Under the pieces are notes generated by a model. It was not told the origin of the DNA. It did not search any database and worked only from the letters and a program-made list of their open reading frames with translations. Made by a program: the position numbers and the translations under genes. This document shows, one piece after another, positions 16,703-25,957 of a stretch of DNA of 64,000 bases (its first letter is position 1; every line of letters begins with the position of its first letter). The stretch is from JABFRJ01 sp963847145 (GTDB lineage: Bacteria > Pseudomonadota > Alphaproteobacteria > Rhizobiales > Hyphomicrobiaceae): contig CAWJYN010000003.1 in the NCBI GenBank assembly GCA_963847145.1, positions 1,178,001-1,242,000 of the forward strand. Reading direction: 5' to 3'.

Positions 16703-17974
16703 CTACACCGGCGCTTCGGCGGCGTGCCGCAACCGGCTGCCGTCACTGGCGGCGGCGCGGACAGCTGCATGCAGATTGCCGCCATCAAACAACACGCCAC
16801 GAATACCGGCAGCACGCGCGGCGGCAATGTCGGTGTCGTGGTCGCCAATCAAGAAGCTTCTATCGACGTCAATCGGCCATTCGTGCAGCGCACGCAAAAT
16901 CATTCCGGGCGCAGGCTTGCGATCGGGGTGCGCGGCGGCGCGATACTTGGGCGTCGCCGCATCGGGGTGGAACGGACAGTAGTAAAGCGCGTCGATGTAG
17001 GCGCCCGCTGCTGCGAGATCGCGCTGCATATGGTCGTGGAAAGCGTGGACGTCGGCCTCGCCGTAGAAGCCCTTGGCGACGCCCGCCTGATTGGTCACGA
17101 CGAAAACGTAGTAACCGGCATCGTTGAGATGACGGACCGCTCGTTGCGCGCCCGGAATCCATTGCAGCTGATCGGGCCGATGCGCGTGGCCGACATCCCG
17201 GTTCAGCACACCATCGCGATCGAGAAATGCTGCAGCGCGGCGACGGCGGCCGGGAACCTCTCTCATTGCTTGGGCAAACGTCTCGGGAAGGCCCATGTCG
17301 AGGAAGTAGCCGTCAAAGACTTCCCCCGTGAGCTGTCCTTGCGCGGCCAGCCGCGGAAACAGATCGATCTCAAGCGATGATGCTGCGGCCAAAGCGCCGA
17401 CGGCGTCGCGATGCAGTCGATAGATGCCCGTGCTGATCAGACCCGTTCTTTGGTTGCCTGCGCGCTTTTCACCGAACGCTGTGATACGGCCTTCGTCGAG
17501 TTCGACTGAGCCGTAGCGGGCGGGATCTACAATGCGCCGCAATGCAATTTTGCCAAGTGCCTGTTGCGGCGGCTGCGCCACAAAGGCTCGCAGGTTGATG
17601 TCAAAAAATGTGTCGCCATTGCAGAGAAGGAACCAGGGGTCGAGCCGTTCTTGAGCCAAGACCAGCGCGCCGCCGGTGCCTGCCGGGGACGGTTCACGCA
17701 GAACAGCAACGTGGGCGCCGCGGATTGTTTTGCCGTGATAGCGCGCCTCGATCTGGCCGCCGAGGTGCCCTGCAATCAAAAGCACCTTCGTAAAGCCCTG
17801 ACGCGCAACGTTTTCGATTACAACGTCAAGGAACGGCAGGCCCGGAGCGACTTCGAGCAGGGGCTTCGGCGTTGCGCCGGTCAATTGGCCGAGGCGCGTC
17901 CCCTTGCCGCCCACGAGAATGACGGCCTGCCGGATGTGTTGGCGCTCCTCTGCCACTGGATTTTGCCTTCGCAT
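16703..17974 (-). CDS. Fused sugar-phosphate nucleotidyltransferase and heptose bisphosphatase (HddC-GmhB-like)
   Basis: This protein of about 423 residues has two complete domains. Residues about 18-240 are a nucleotidyltransferase: AVILVGGKGTRLG, TPKPLLEV, LCNGDTFFD, and FDGYFLDMGLPETF. Residues about 250-410 are a HAD phosphatase of the GmhB type: AAFLDRDGVLN, VVTNQAGVAKG, a CPFHPD-type zinc loop and RKPAPGM with FLIGDHDTDIAAA. HddC and GmhB act in the GDP-D-glycero-D-manno-heptose pathway, normally as separate proteins. The start is uncertain: ATG 17974 or a GTG inside the first 15 codons. It opens the six-gene operon. Confidence 0.87.
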   Translation of the reverse strand: MRRQNPVAEERQHIRQAVILVGGKGTRLGQLTGATPKPLLEVAPGLPFLDVVIENVARQGFTKVLLIAGHLGGQIEARYHGKTIRGAHVAVLREPSPAGTGGALVLAQERLDPWFLLCNGDTFFDINLRAFVAQPPQQALGKIALRRIVDPARYGSVELDEGRITAFGEKRAGNQRTGLISTGIYRLHRDAVGALAAASSLEIDLFPRLAAQGQLTGEVFDGYFLDMGLPETFAQAMREVPGRRRRAAAFLDRDGVLNRDVGHAHRPDQLQWIPGAQRAVRHLNDAGYYVFVVTNQAGVAKGFYGEADVHAFHDHMQRDLAAAGAYIDALYYCPFHPDAATPKYRAAAHPDRKPAPGMILRALHEWPIDVDRSFLIGDHDTDIAAARAAGIRGVLFDGGNLHAAVRAAASDGSRLRHAAEAPV

Positions 17975-18097
17975 TCGAAGAATGGGTGCTGTCCGGGAGT
18001 GCTTAGGTGAGTTTTTATTTTGGCTGGGCAAAACTGCATTCAAGCGGCAAACTCTCGACAAAAAACGATGATCTCCGGTGCACTCTCAATCGTCAGT

Positions 18098-18132
18098 TTC
18101 GACGACAGCTCATGGTTCGACGACAGCTCATG
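18098..18132. repeat. Two-copy direct repeat, 17-bp unit
   Basis: TTCGACGACAGCTCATG occurs at 18098-18114 and again at 18116-18132, one base apart. It lies in the divergent promoter region of the polysaccharide locus, so it could be a paired regulator site, but it could also be a simple duplication. Confidence 0.7.
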
Positions 18133-18467
18133 ACCATGCGAGGCGCCCGGTCGGCTCGACACACTTTCCCATCGCCGCCGAGGGCTCAAAAGCCGCGCCG
18201 CGACCGTTGCCCTTAGTGACGTGTCGAACCGAACTGGTAGTCTGCCCACTTTACTAGCGCCGCTTCCGCGTTGATTAAGTGTGGACCTTCACTAGCGTCG
18301 CTGGTAGTTGGCTGATCGCATTCCGCTGCGGCCATTTTGACGATGACTTTTCGACTAACGAAACGTATGGTTAACAAAGGTGCGCCTGGGCCTCCGACCA
18401 TTATCTGCTGACGGCTAACTTGCTACGCTAAAAGGCGTAGAAAAATCTTAAAAAAGCCGTCCGTACA

Positions 18468-18551
18468 ATGCGAAATTTGACCTTTGAAGGTTACCCCGCC
18501 GAACGGGCAGTGGCTGCGGATCTCGCGCGTGGTCTCAACGCCAACTATTAA
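18468..18551 (+). CDS. Possible 27-residue small protein
   Basis: An ATG-initiated frame encodes MRNLTFEGYPAERAVAADLA and seven more residues before TAA. The composition looks protein-like, but no ribosome-binding site is evident and I recognise no family. It may instead be part of the leader before gmd. Confidence 0.2.
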   Translation: MRNLTFEGYPAERAVAADLARGLNANY

Positions 18552-18690
18552 CCGATAGGCCAACCTTGGGTCGGTCTTGATCTTCGGGTGGTGCTATGGC
18601 GTTCTCAGGTCAAGATACGTCTGAAGCTGCGGTCCGCTGCCCCGGTGGCATCCGTCCGGCACATTGGAATACAACATGCAAGGCATCGTC

Positions 18691-19749
18691 ATGAAGAAGC
18701 GCGCGCTTATTACCGGCATCACCGGTCAGGATGGGGCTCATTTGGCCGAACTGCTGCTCGCGAAGGGCTACGACGTGCATGGCGTCAAGCGCCGCTCATC
18801 TTCGTTCAATACCGGCCGTGTCGATCACCTCTATCAGGATCCACACGAAGACGATGTCCGGTTTACGATGCACTATGGCGACATGACGGATTCGACCAAT
18901 CTCATCCGGCTGGTGCAGCAAATCCGGCCGACCGAGATCTACAATCTTGCCGCCCAGAGCCATGTTGCCGTTTCGTTCGAAAGCCCGGAATACACCGCCA
19001 ACGCCGATGCGATTGGCGTGCTGCGGCTGCTCGAAGCGATCCGCATTCTCGGCATGGAGAAAGAAACGCGCTTCTATCAGGCATCGACATCCGAACTTTA
19101 CGGTCTCGTGCAGGAAGTGCCGCAGCGCGAAAGCACGCCGTTCTATCCACGGTCGCCGTACGCGGTGGCCAAGCTTTATGGCTACTGGATCACCATCAAT
19201 TACCGCGAAGCCTACGGAATGTATGCGACGAACGGGATCCTCTTCAATCACGAAAGCCCGACGCGCGGCGAGACGTTCGTGACCCGAAAGATCACACGCG
19301 CTGTGGCCCGTATCGAAACAGGCCTTGAGAGCTGCCTGCATCTCGGCAATCTCGACACCAAACGTGACTGGGGGCATGCCCGCGACTACGTGGAGGGCAT
19401 GTGGGCGATCATGCAGCAAGCGGAGCCCGATGATTATGTGCTGGCCACGGGCGAGACTCGTTCGGTGCGCGAGTTTGTCGAAGCGTCGTTTGCGCACGTC
19501 GGCCGGACAATTCAATGGCGCGGCACTGGTACTGAGGAAACCGGTGTTGATGCCCGCAGCGGGGCGACGCTGGTCCGCGTCGATCCGCGCTACTTCCGGC
19601 CGACCGAGGTGGACCTGCTCATTGGTGACGCGAGCAAGGCCCGTGAGAAGCTAGGTTGGGTGCCGAAAGTCACATTCAATGCACTGGTCAGCGAGATGAT
19701 GGACAGCGATCTTGCACACGCACGGAAAGCAGCGGCCAATGGCCAATAA
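18691..19749 (+). CDS. gmd: GDP-mannose 4,6-dehydratase
   Basis: This 352-residue extended SDR begins KKRALITGITGQDGAHLAELL and has VKRRSSSFNTGRVDHLY, AAQSHVAVSFESPEYTA and YPRSPYAVAKLYGYW (catalytic Y-x-x-x-K), with LFNHESPTRGETFVTRKI downstream. All are hallmarks of Gmd, which makes GDP-4-keto-6-deoxy-mannose. The ATG at 18691 has AAGG seven bases upstream; an in-frame ATG at 18676 is an alternative. The next gene, fcl, overlaps its end by 11 bases, giving the usual GDP-L-fucose pair. Confidence 0.95.
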   Translation: MKKRALITGITGQDGAHLAELLLAKGYDVHGVKRRSSSFNTGRVDHLYQDPHEDDVRFTMHYGDMTDSTNLIRLVQQIRPTEIYNLAAQSHVAVSFESPEYTANADAIGVLRLLEAIRILGMEKETRFYQASTSELYGLVQEVPQRESTPFYPRSPYAVAKLYGYWITINYREAYGMYATNGILFNHESPTRGETFVTRKITRAVARIETGLESCLHLGNLDTKRDWGHARDYVEGMWAIMQQAEPDDYVLATGETRSVREFVEASFAHVGRTIQWRGTGTEETGVDARSGATLVRVDPRYFRPTEVDLLIGDASKAREKLGWVPKVTFNALVSEMMDSDLAHARKAAANGQ

Positions 19750-20692
19750 TCCTTATTCACTTGCGTCAAAACGGGTTTTTGTTGCTGGCCATCGCGGCAT
19801 GGTGGGCGGCGCCCTCGTGCGTAGGCTGGCCGCCGAGCGCTGCGAGATTTTGACCGCAGGGCGGGACACGCTCGATCTTCGCAATCAGGCGCAGACCGAC
19901 GCCTGGATGGCAACCCACAAGCCTCATGCCGTGTTCATGGCGGCAGCCAAGGTTGGTGGGATCGTCGCCAACAACACGCTGAGAGCCGAGTTCCTCTATG
20001 ACAATCTCGCGATTGCGATGAATGTCATTCACGCCGCGCATAGCCACGGCGTTGAGAAGCTTATGTTCTTTGGCTCGACCTGCATTTATCCGCGTCTGGC
20101 ACCGCAGCCCATGAACGAGGCGTCACTCCTAACCGGAGCGCTTGAGCCGACGAATGAGCCCTACGCGATTGCCAAGATCGCGGGTGTGAAACTGGCGGAA
20201 ACCTACCGCGACCGGTACGGCGACGATTTCGTTTCGGTCATGCCGACCAATCTTTATGGCCGCGGCGACAACTATCACCCAGAGCACAGCCACGTCGTCG
20301 CTGCCCTGATCCGGCGGTTCCATGAAGCGAAGGCGTCGCGCGCGCCGGAGGTGGTTGTGTGGGGTACGGGGGCGCCCAAGCGCGAGTTTCTCTACGTCGA
20401 TGATCTTGCGGATGCCAGTGTCTACTTGATGCGGACCTATTCGGGCCGTGAGATCGTGAACATTGGCACCGGGGAAGACATTGCTATTGCCGAGTTTGCT
20501 CGGCTGGTCGCCAAGGTCGTCGGTTATCAAGGGCGCATTGCGTACGACACGTCGCGCCCCGACGGAACACCGCGCAAGCTGGTCGACGTGACACGGCTGA
20601 CGGCACTCGGCTGGCGAGCATCCACACGGCTCGAAGACGGACTGACCCTCGCCTATGAGGACTTCCTCGCGAACGGCGGCAAGGCCGCGTGA
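19739..20692 (+). CDS. fcl: GDP-L-fucose synthase
   Basis: This 317-residue enzyme epimerises and reduces GDP-4-keto-6-deoxy-mannose to GDP-L-fucose. It shows KRVFVAGHRGMVGGALVRRL, AAAKVGGIVANN, FFGSTCIYPRLAPQPM, PYAIAKIAGVKLAE (catalytic Tyr and Lys) and MPTNLYGRGDNYHPE, all in Fcl order. The ATG at 19739 overlaps the gmd stop, so translation is coupled. The sugar most likely feeds the surface polysaccharide assembled by the surrounding glycosyltransferases. Confidence 0.95.
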   Translation: MANNPYSLASKRVFVAGHRGMVGGALVRRLAAERCEILTAGRDTLDLRNQAQTDAWMATHKPHAVFMAAAKVGGIVANNTLRAEFLYDNLAIAMNVIHAAHSHGVEKLMFFGSTCIYPRLAPQPMNEASLLTGALEPTNEPYAIAKIAGVKLAETYRDRYGDDFVSVMPTNLYGRGDNYHPEHSHVVAALIRRFHEAKASRAPEVVVWGTGAPKREFLYVDDLADASVYLMRTYSGREIVNIGTGEDIAIAEFARLVAKVVGYQGRIAYDTSRPDGTPRKLVDVTRLTALGWRASTRLEDGLTLAYEDFLANGGKAA

Positions 20693-20723
20693 CCGGGGCA
20701 GCTAGATTAGGACCGACATCGTC

Positions 20724-21998
20724 ATGACTGCCGCCGTTACGGATCTCAAATCGACCCGAGTGGCGACGCCCGACAGGCCCCCTAGCCTCGCACTGTTTTT
20801 GCTCAGCACGCTGGCGCAGCGGCTCGGGATCTGGGTGTCGGGTTTTCCGTTTCCAGTTGTGGCGCTGCTGTCGCCCCTCATTCTCGCCATCGGACTTCTC
20901 AAAGGACGGATCAAGTTCTCGGTTCTGCGCGGGCTGCTTTTTTCGGCACTGGCTATTTCAATTATGCTCAGCTTCGCGCTTGGGCGGCGCGAGTGGTCAT
21001 CGCCGCAGTCGGCGTTACTGTTTGCTGGACTTTATGCGTTTTGGGCGTTCTGGGCGCCCACAGCTTCGCACACTTACCGGCAATACGTGGGCCGGATCGC
21101 ATTCTGGGTGGGCGTGTTCAGCCTTCTTGCGGCGGTGCAATACGTCGGCCAGTTTGCTTACAAAAGCGAACTCTGGTTTTCATGGCGGAGCATTGTGCCT
21201 GAGGTGTTTCTTATCGAATACAATACCTTGAATGAAATCAGCTATGCCTCGCAGCATTACAAGGGCAACGGCTTTTTCCTGCTCGAACCGTCGACGCTGT
21301 CGGGCCTAATTGCGCGCGTTTTTCTGCTGACGGTGTTTGTGTTCGGAAGCCTGCGCTATGCGGTTCCGTTCGCGATCGGGCTCATCTTTGCGTTCTCAGG
21401 CACGGGAATACTTTTTACGCTTTTGTTTACGATGCCGTTTATCGCTCTGCTCGTTGCGCGCCGATTTGCACTAGCGCCGACCTTGGTTGTGACGGCGTTG
21501 GTTGCGTGCCTTATCTGGTTGCTGTGGTCGACCACGTTCCTCGGCGAATACTTCATCGGGCGGCTGGATGAGTTTTCCAATCCGCGATCGAGTGGGTTTG
21601 CGCGTTTTACGAGTACGCTGCTGATCTTCGAGCGGCACATGACGCACAGCGCCGGCGAGTTTCTGGTTGGCTACGGCCCCGGAAGTTTCATCCATCTGTC
21701 GGGCGGCTTGGCCGTGGAGACGTTCGGATCCGGCTGGATCAAACTTTTTGTCGAGTATGGACTGCTGGGGTTTACGACATTCTGCCTGTTCTTTTTGTAT
21801 TGCGTCTATTCTTCGACGCGGTCGATGTATCTGGCGCTTGCGTTGCTGCTGCAGTATCTGGTTTTAGATGGTGCGCTGCTAGTGCCGCAGCTGGCGTTTG
21901 TCACGTATGCCATCTTTGTGCTTCCGGTTCGAAACCTGGAAGTCCAGCACGATTTGGATCGCGCCGCGCGCGATGACAGAGCCGCCACGGTATCTTAG
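20724..21998 (+). CDS. Wzy-like polysaccharide polymerase / O-antigen ligase family membrane protein
   Basis: This 424-residue protein has about ten hydrophobic segments, for example LLFSALAISIMLSFAL, IGLIFAFSGTGILFTLLFTM and TLVVTALVACLIWLLWST. A long periplasmic loop between the later helices contains EFLVGYGPGSFIHLS, a pattern typical of O-antigen polymerase/ligase (PF04932-like) proteins. Such proteins are too divergent for a firm subtype. It follows fcl by 31 bases on the same strand and overlaps, tail to tail, the end of the Wzz-like gene by four bases. Polymerising repeat units in the periplasm is the likely job. Confidence 0.7.
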   Translation: MTAAVTDLKSTRVATPDRPPSLALFLLSTLAQRLGIWVSGFPFPVVALLSPLILAIGLLKGRIKFSVLRGLLFSALAISIMLSFALGRREWSSPQSALLFAGLYAFWAFWAPTASHTYRQYVGRIAFWVGVFSLLAAVQYVGQFAYKSELWFSWRSIVPEVFLIEYNTLNEISYASQHYKGNGFFLLEPSTLSGLIARVFLLTVFVFGSLRYAVPFAIGLIFAFSGTGILFTLLFTMPFIALLVARRFALAPTLVVTALVACLIWLLWSTTFLGEYFIGRLDEFSNPRSSGFARFTSTLLIFERHMTHSAGEFLVGYGPGSFIHLSGGLAVETFGSGWIKLFVEYGLLGFTTFCLFFLYCVYSSTRSMYLALALLLQYLVLDGALLVPQLAFVTYAIFVLPVRNLEVQHDLDRAARDDRAATVS

Positions 21999-23020
21999 GT
22001 TTTTCCGCCGCTTTGACGGCCGCGGCCACTGGCGGCGTCGTATACGAAGGCAAGCCCAAGGCCGAGCAATACGCTGCCGACCAGCGCCAGAGGCAGAATG
22101 ATTTGCGGACGCGGGTGTGATCGTTCGAGCGGTGCGGTTGCACGCGCGATGACGCGGACGCCAGGAAAGAAGAACGATTGCTGGCTAACCGAGTTGAAAT
22201 AGGCTTGGATATAACCTTCGTAGATTTTGCGGTAGGTTGCCGCCTTGATCTCGAGTTCTTCGAGCGTTTGATCGGCTGCCACGGGTGGCGTTGACTTATC
22301 TTCGGCGGCAGCAGGAATGCGATAGTCGCGGCGCGCACGCGCCGCTTGAACCGCCAAGGTTGATGCGTTCATCTTCTTGCGCAGTTCTTCAATGCGTTCT
22401 TCGAGCCATTGGCTGCCTTGGTTGGCCTGCAGATTGTGATGGGCGGCCTGATCGCGGATATAGCTATCGACAAACCCATTGGCCATCTCTGCGGCGCGGG
22501 TTGGGTTGCTGGACCGGTAGGACACGACAATAGCGGACGAGACGCCAATGCGGCGCGCGAGCAAGCGCCGCTGGACGGCGTCGATGATTTCCTTCTGCCG
22601 CCGGCCAAAGCTCTGCGCCTCCAGCTCTTTTGAAACTGGCGTGCTGGCCGATCCGGAGAAGCCAAGTTCGGTGTCGGTGGCGAGGCTGAGGTCTTTGGCG
22701 GCCAGAATGATAATGTGGTCGGAATTGAGCAGCGCGATCTGGTTTTCCAAAGGCAGAATTTCTGCGGTGGTGCCTTCGGCGGTCCCTTGCAAGCGAAAGA
22801 GATTGTTGGCGCGCGGCTCGACCAACAAGGTGGCCTGCGCGACGTAGGACACGGGGGTGATGAGAATGTAAAGCAGGGCGGCAGCCAGCGTCGATAACAC
22901 GGTCGTCAAAATTAGCCTGGAATGCCGGGAGACCAGATCGATCAACTCGCCCAGCAGTTTCCGCTCACCCAAGGGGTCAAGCATGGCCCCACGATCGGAA
23001 ATCGGCATGTCCTTGGGCAT
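21995..23020 (-). CDS. Wzz/GumC-type polysaccharide chain length determinant (no kinase domain)
   Basis: This 341-residue inner-membrane protein has a transmembrane helix near residues 34-58 (LILTTVLSTLAAALLYILIT), a long coiled periplasmic domain, and a second helix near the C-terminus (IILPLALVGSVLLGLGLAFVY) preceded by the P-rich segment RSHPRPQI. This is the Wzz topology. The cytoplasmic tyrosine-kinase domain found in GumC/ExoP-type fusions is absent. A GGAGA lies seven bases before the ATG at 23020. It probably works with the Wzy-like polymerase encoded tail to tail with it. Confidence 0.85.
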   Translation of the reverse strand: MPKDMPISDRGAMLDPLGERKLLGELIDLVSRHSRLILTTVLSTLAAALLYILITPVSYVAQATLLVEPRANNLFRLQGTAEGTTAEILPLENQIALLNSDHIIILAAKDLSLATDTELGFSGSASTPVSKELEAQSFGRRQKEIIDAVQRRLLARRIGVSSAIVVSYRSSNPTRAAEMANGFVDSYIRDQAAHHNLQANQGSQWLEERIEELRKKMNASTLAVQAARARRDYRIPAAAEDKSTPPVAADQTLEELEIKAATYRKIYEGYIQAYFNSVSQQSFFFPGVRVIARATAPLERSHPRPQIILPLALVGSVLLGLGLAFVYDAASGRGRQSGGKT

Positions 23021-23565
23021 TCGAGTTCTCCGGCTATGCACTGCGGTGCTGGGCGATTATAGCACGAGCGGTGGTGTGGCCATCCCGGGAAACAGGACTG
23101 ATGTTGGACACGGTTACTGGTTGATCGCCTACTGGTTGATCGATGGCACCACATCGCGCCCATGCGTCTGTGGCTCTTCGACAGCGAATGGCCAACTTAG
23201 TGGCTGGCCGACATCTACCTCTTTTGGCCAATTTGGAATCTCGGGTCGGCAGGTGAGAGTGCGCCTGGCCGCTCTCGCAGCCGCAATTGGGCAAGCAGTC
23301 TCGCCGGGCTGATCGGTTTAGTAGAATTGGCAAACCCACTTGGCAACCATCGTTCGCGCATCGAAAGTCGTATGCGCCTTAACCAAACTGTGCCGCGCGG
23401 CAGAATTATTGAACCTTTACCAGAAAAAGCATGCCATGCAGTGATCTAGTTCCGCGGGACCAGGGCCGAGTTTGGCTCCAACGCAACCATCGCTGGGCCG
23501 TACAAGCGTAGCTTGATACCCGGAACGGTGTGCGCGTGGATCGCGAAAGGACCAAGGTCACACTC
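23021..23565. other. Intergenic region between wzz-like and wzx-like genes
   Basis: About 545 bases between divergent genes. The only structure seen is a 13-bp direct repeat, TACTGGTTGATCG, at 23115-23127 and 23130-23142. It probably contains promoters for both genes; no gene is supported. Confidence 0.5.
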
Positions 23566-25079
23566 ATGTCAAAGCGGGAGGCCGGTGCGACACAGAACGC
23601 GACTATCGCCGATCATCACGGCGTTGAACTCGAGGCGGGCCACGCGGGGCTGCAGCGGAGGGCGTTGAGGGCCAGTCTCTGGTCACTCAGTCAGAACGCC
23701 GTTCCGAAGGTGGTCTCGTTTGTCGCCTTCATGGTCATTGCTCGTTTCCTGACGCCGGATCAAATCGGCATCGCGGCGGCCATTGGGGCCATTTTAGCGC
23801 TGGCAGAATTGGCCTGCGAGCAGGGCTTTGGCGATACGATCGTTCAACGCCGCGAAATGAGCAACGACGATCTGAATTTCGTGTTCTGGACAATATTCGG
23901 CACCGCCGTGATCACCGGCACCGCCATGTTTTTGGCCGCAACCCAGATTGCGCAGTTGTTCCGTTCACCGGATCTGGTGCCCTACATCCGGTTCGCCGCC
24001 ATATACTTGCCCATCGCTGGCATTGGCGTTGTGCAGCAATCGATCTACCGGCGAAACTCGATTACCAATGGCTTGGCGTGCGCTCGGCGATCGCGGCGGT
24101 TGCAGCGGCAGTGATCGCGATCGCCACCGCCTGGCTGGGCGGCGGCTCGTGGGCGCTCGTGCTGCAGATCACTGCCTTCGGAATACTGAGCTCGACACTG
24201 CTGTGGTACCGGGCCCCCTTCGTGCCGGCCTTCAGTGTCGGCAAAGCCAACATGCGCAGCATTCTGAGCTTCAGCAATGTCATTGCTGGCTCCAAGCTGG
24301 TCGAGTTTGTAGCGTCACGCGCGATCGAGTTCATCATTCTGGGCCGGCTTGGCGCGGCGGCACTTGGTGCGTATTTTCTGGGTGCGAAGCTTGCCCAGAC
24401 GGCGTTGCAGATCGTCAGCCCACCGTTCATTGATGTTGCGCATTCGGTATTTTCGCGCGCCTCACGGGGAACGGACCGGGTCACAGAACTTTACTTCCGT
24501 GGCATTGTGGTCTGCGGTCTGACGGTGGTCCCGATCATGGCCCAGTTGTCGGCGCTTTCAGGTGATGTGGCACGGTTGATTTATGGAGAGTTGGGTGCGC
24601 CGGCAGCGACGGTGCTTGGGTGCCTCAGCCTGCTCGGCGCGCTGACGTGCCTGCAGTATGTGAGCGCATCGTTTGCGAATGCGACCGGCCGGCCGGAATA
24701 CAACTTGTACTTCACCATGGTGCGGGCCACGACAACGACGTCGCTGCTGTTGATGTGGCCAGTCAGGAACGTGACCGAGATTGTCGTCGTTTTCGCGCTG
24801 GCTGAAGCGATTTTGTTTCCGGTGAGCATCTGGCTGTCGGCGCGGCTGGCTGGCATTACAATCCAGCAGTGGTGCGGCCGGTTATGGCCCATCTTTGCAG
24901 CGGTGTTCGTCATGCACAGGGTTATGGCGTGGCTCAGCGGTGCGATTCTCCTCGAGCAGCCGCTGATCGCACGAATTGTGTGTATTGGTGCGATCGGCGC
25001 GGCACTGTTTCTGGCAGTCGTGTGGGTGCTCGATGGCAAGCGAATGCGGGCTGCACTGTTTGGGCTGAATGAGAAATAG
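23566..25079 (+). pseudogene. Wzx-like oligosaccharide flippase with a frameshift
   Basis: The first frame runs from ATG 23566 (AAGG eight bases upstream) through VVSFVAFMVIARFLTPDQIG and GIGVVQQSIYRRN, then changes to an unrelated tail ending at 24114. The same protein family continues in the next frame from about 24060 (DYQWLGVRSAIAAV) through further hydrophobic segments to 25079. Joined, they form one protein of about 500 residues with the multiple helices of the PST flippase family. One base appears to be missing near 24055-24060. If real, the flippase would be inactive. A read or assembly error is equally possible. Confidence 0.85.
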
Positions 25080-25132
25080 CGAAGGGGCCGCAGGGCTCCG
25101 CCACCAAGACATGCGCATGAAAGCGGGCTTGC

Positions 25133-25912
25133 ATGACAGACATTCCCATTCTGGTCATTTCACTGAGTGATAGCGAGGCGCGATTCCAGCGCGTGGCGCA
25201 AGAGCTCTCGCGGTTTGAGCTGGCACCGATCCGGATTCGCGCGCTGGACGGGCGGCGCAAAGCGTCGCTTCTGAAAGCCAGATTTCGCCGTGACTTCTAC
25301 TGCGAAAAACTCAAGCGCCCAATGACACCGGGCGAGATCGGCTGCTTTGCGTCACATGTGAAGGCCTTGCGTTACGTGGTGCGGACCGGTGCGCCACGGG
25401 CCATCATCCTCGAAGACGACGCAGTGTTTGATGACGCGTTTGGTGCGTTCTATTGGTCAGACCTGCCGCGCATGCTTGAAGCAGCAGACGTGATCAAACT
25501 TGAGGGAACGCTTTACCCGCATTCGTCCCGAAATGGCCTGACAGTTCGCCGGGGCACTCATTGCCGGGCGATTGTGCCGCTTAGACCGTCGTCCTGTTCG
25601 GCTGCGTATGCGGTGACTGCGCACGGCGCGGAGAGCGTGGCGGCCGTGACGCTCGACTACACAGAGCCTTTCGATTTCATTTTGAATGGGTATGAGCGCT
25701 ATTGGGCAAAGTACTGCGAGGTCCGGCCATTTATGGTGAATCAGTCGGGCGTGAGCAGCATCATTGCGGATGATGGCCGGAACTCCGATGAGCCGGCGGC
25801 GGGGCAGCGCCACCCGTTCCAAGAGCCGGTCACCTACGGGCGTAAGGTGGTCCGCCGCGTGGCAAGTGCGGGGCGGACATGGGTGACGGCCAACTTCACG
25901 CCGGCACATTGA
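25133..25912 (+). CDS. Glycosyltransferase family 25 (LPS-type)
   Basis: This 259-residue protein shows the GT25 signature: IPILVISLSDSEARFQ at the N-terminus, MTPGEIGCFASHVKALR (about residues 65-81), AIILEDDAVFDD (acidic metal-binding motif) and SSCSAAYAVTA. Family members add galactose or related sugars to lipooligosaccharide. It starts 53 bases after the flippase gene and closes the polysaccharide locus on the plus strand. Confidence 0.88.
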   Translation: MTDIPILVISLSDSEARFQRVAQELSRFELAPIRIRALDGRRKASLLKARFRRDFYCEKLKRPMTPGEIGCFASHVKALRYVVRTGAPRAIILEDDAVFDDAFGAFYWSDLPRMLEAADVIKLEGTLYPHSSRNGLTVRRGTHCRAIVPLRPSSCSAAYAVTAHGAESVAAVTLDYTEPFDFILNGYERYWAKYCEVRPFMVNQSGVSSIIADDGRNSDEPAAGQRHPFQEPVTYGRKVVRRVASAGRTWVTANFTPAH

Positions 25913-25957
25913 CACCGCGCAGCCGCCCAGTTGGGACGGCCTGGTGACTGCTTGCGG

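Larger units (their letters stand above)
17975..18690. other. Divergent intergenic region between the heptose-type operon and gmd
   Basis: About 715 bases with no clear protein gene except a 27-codon frame at 18468. It should contain the promoters for both the minus-strand sugar operon and the plus-strand gmd-fcl unit. It is visibly more AT-rich than the genes on either side. A tandem repeat lies at 18098-18132. Confidence 0.6.

Noticed and set aside
18691..20692. gmd-fcl as GDP-heptose dehydratase/reductase genes (DmhA/DmhB type), because a heptose-type operon is adjacent
   Set aside because: Both sequences match canonical Gmd and Fcl motifs closely, so GDP-mannose to GDP-fucose is the better reading.
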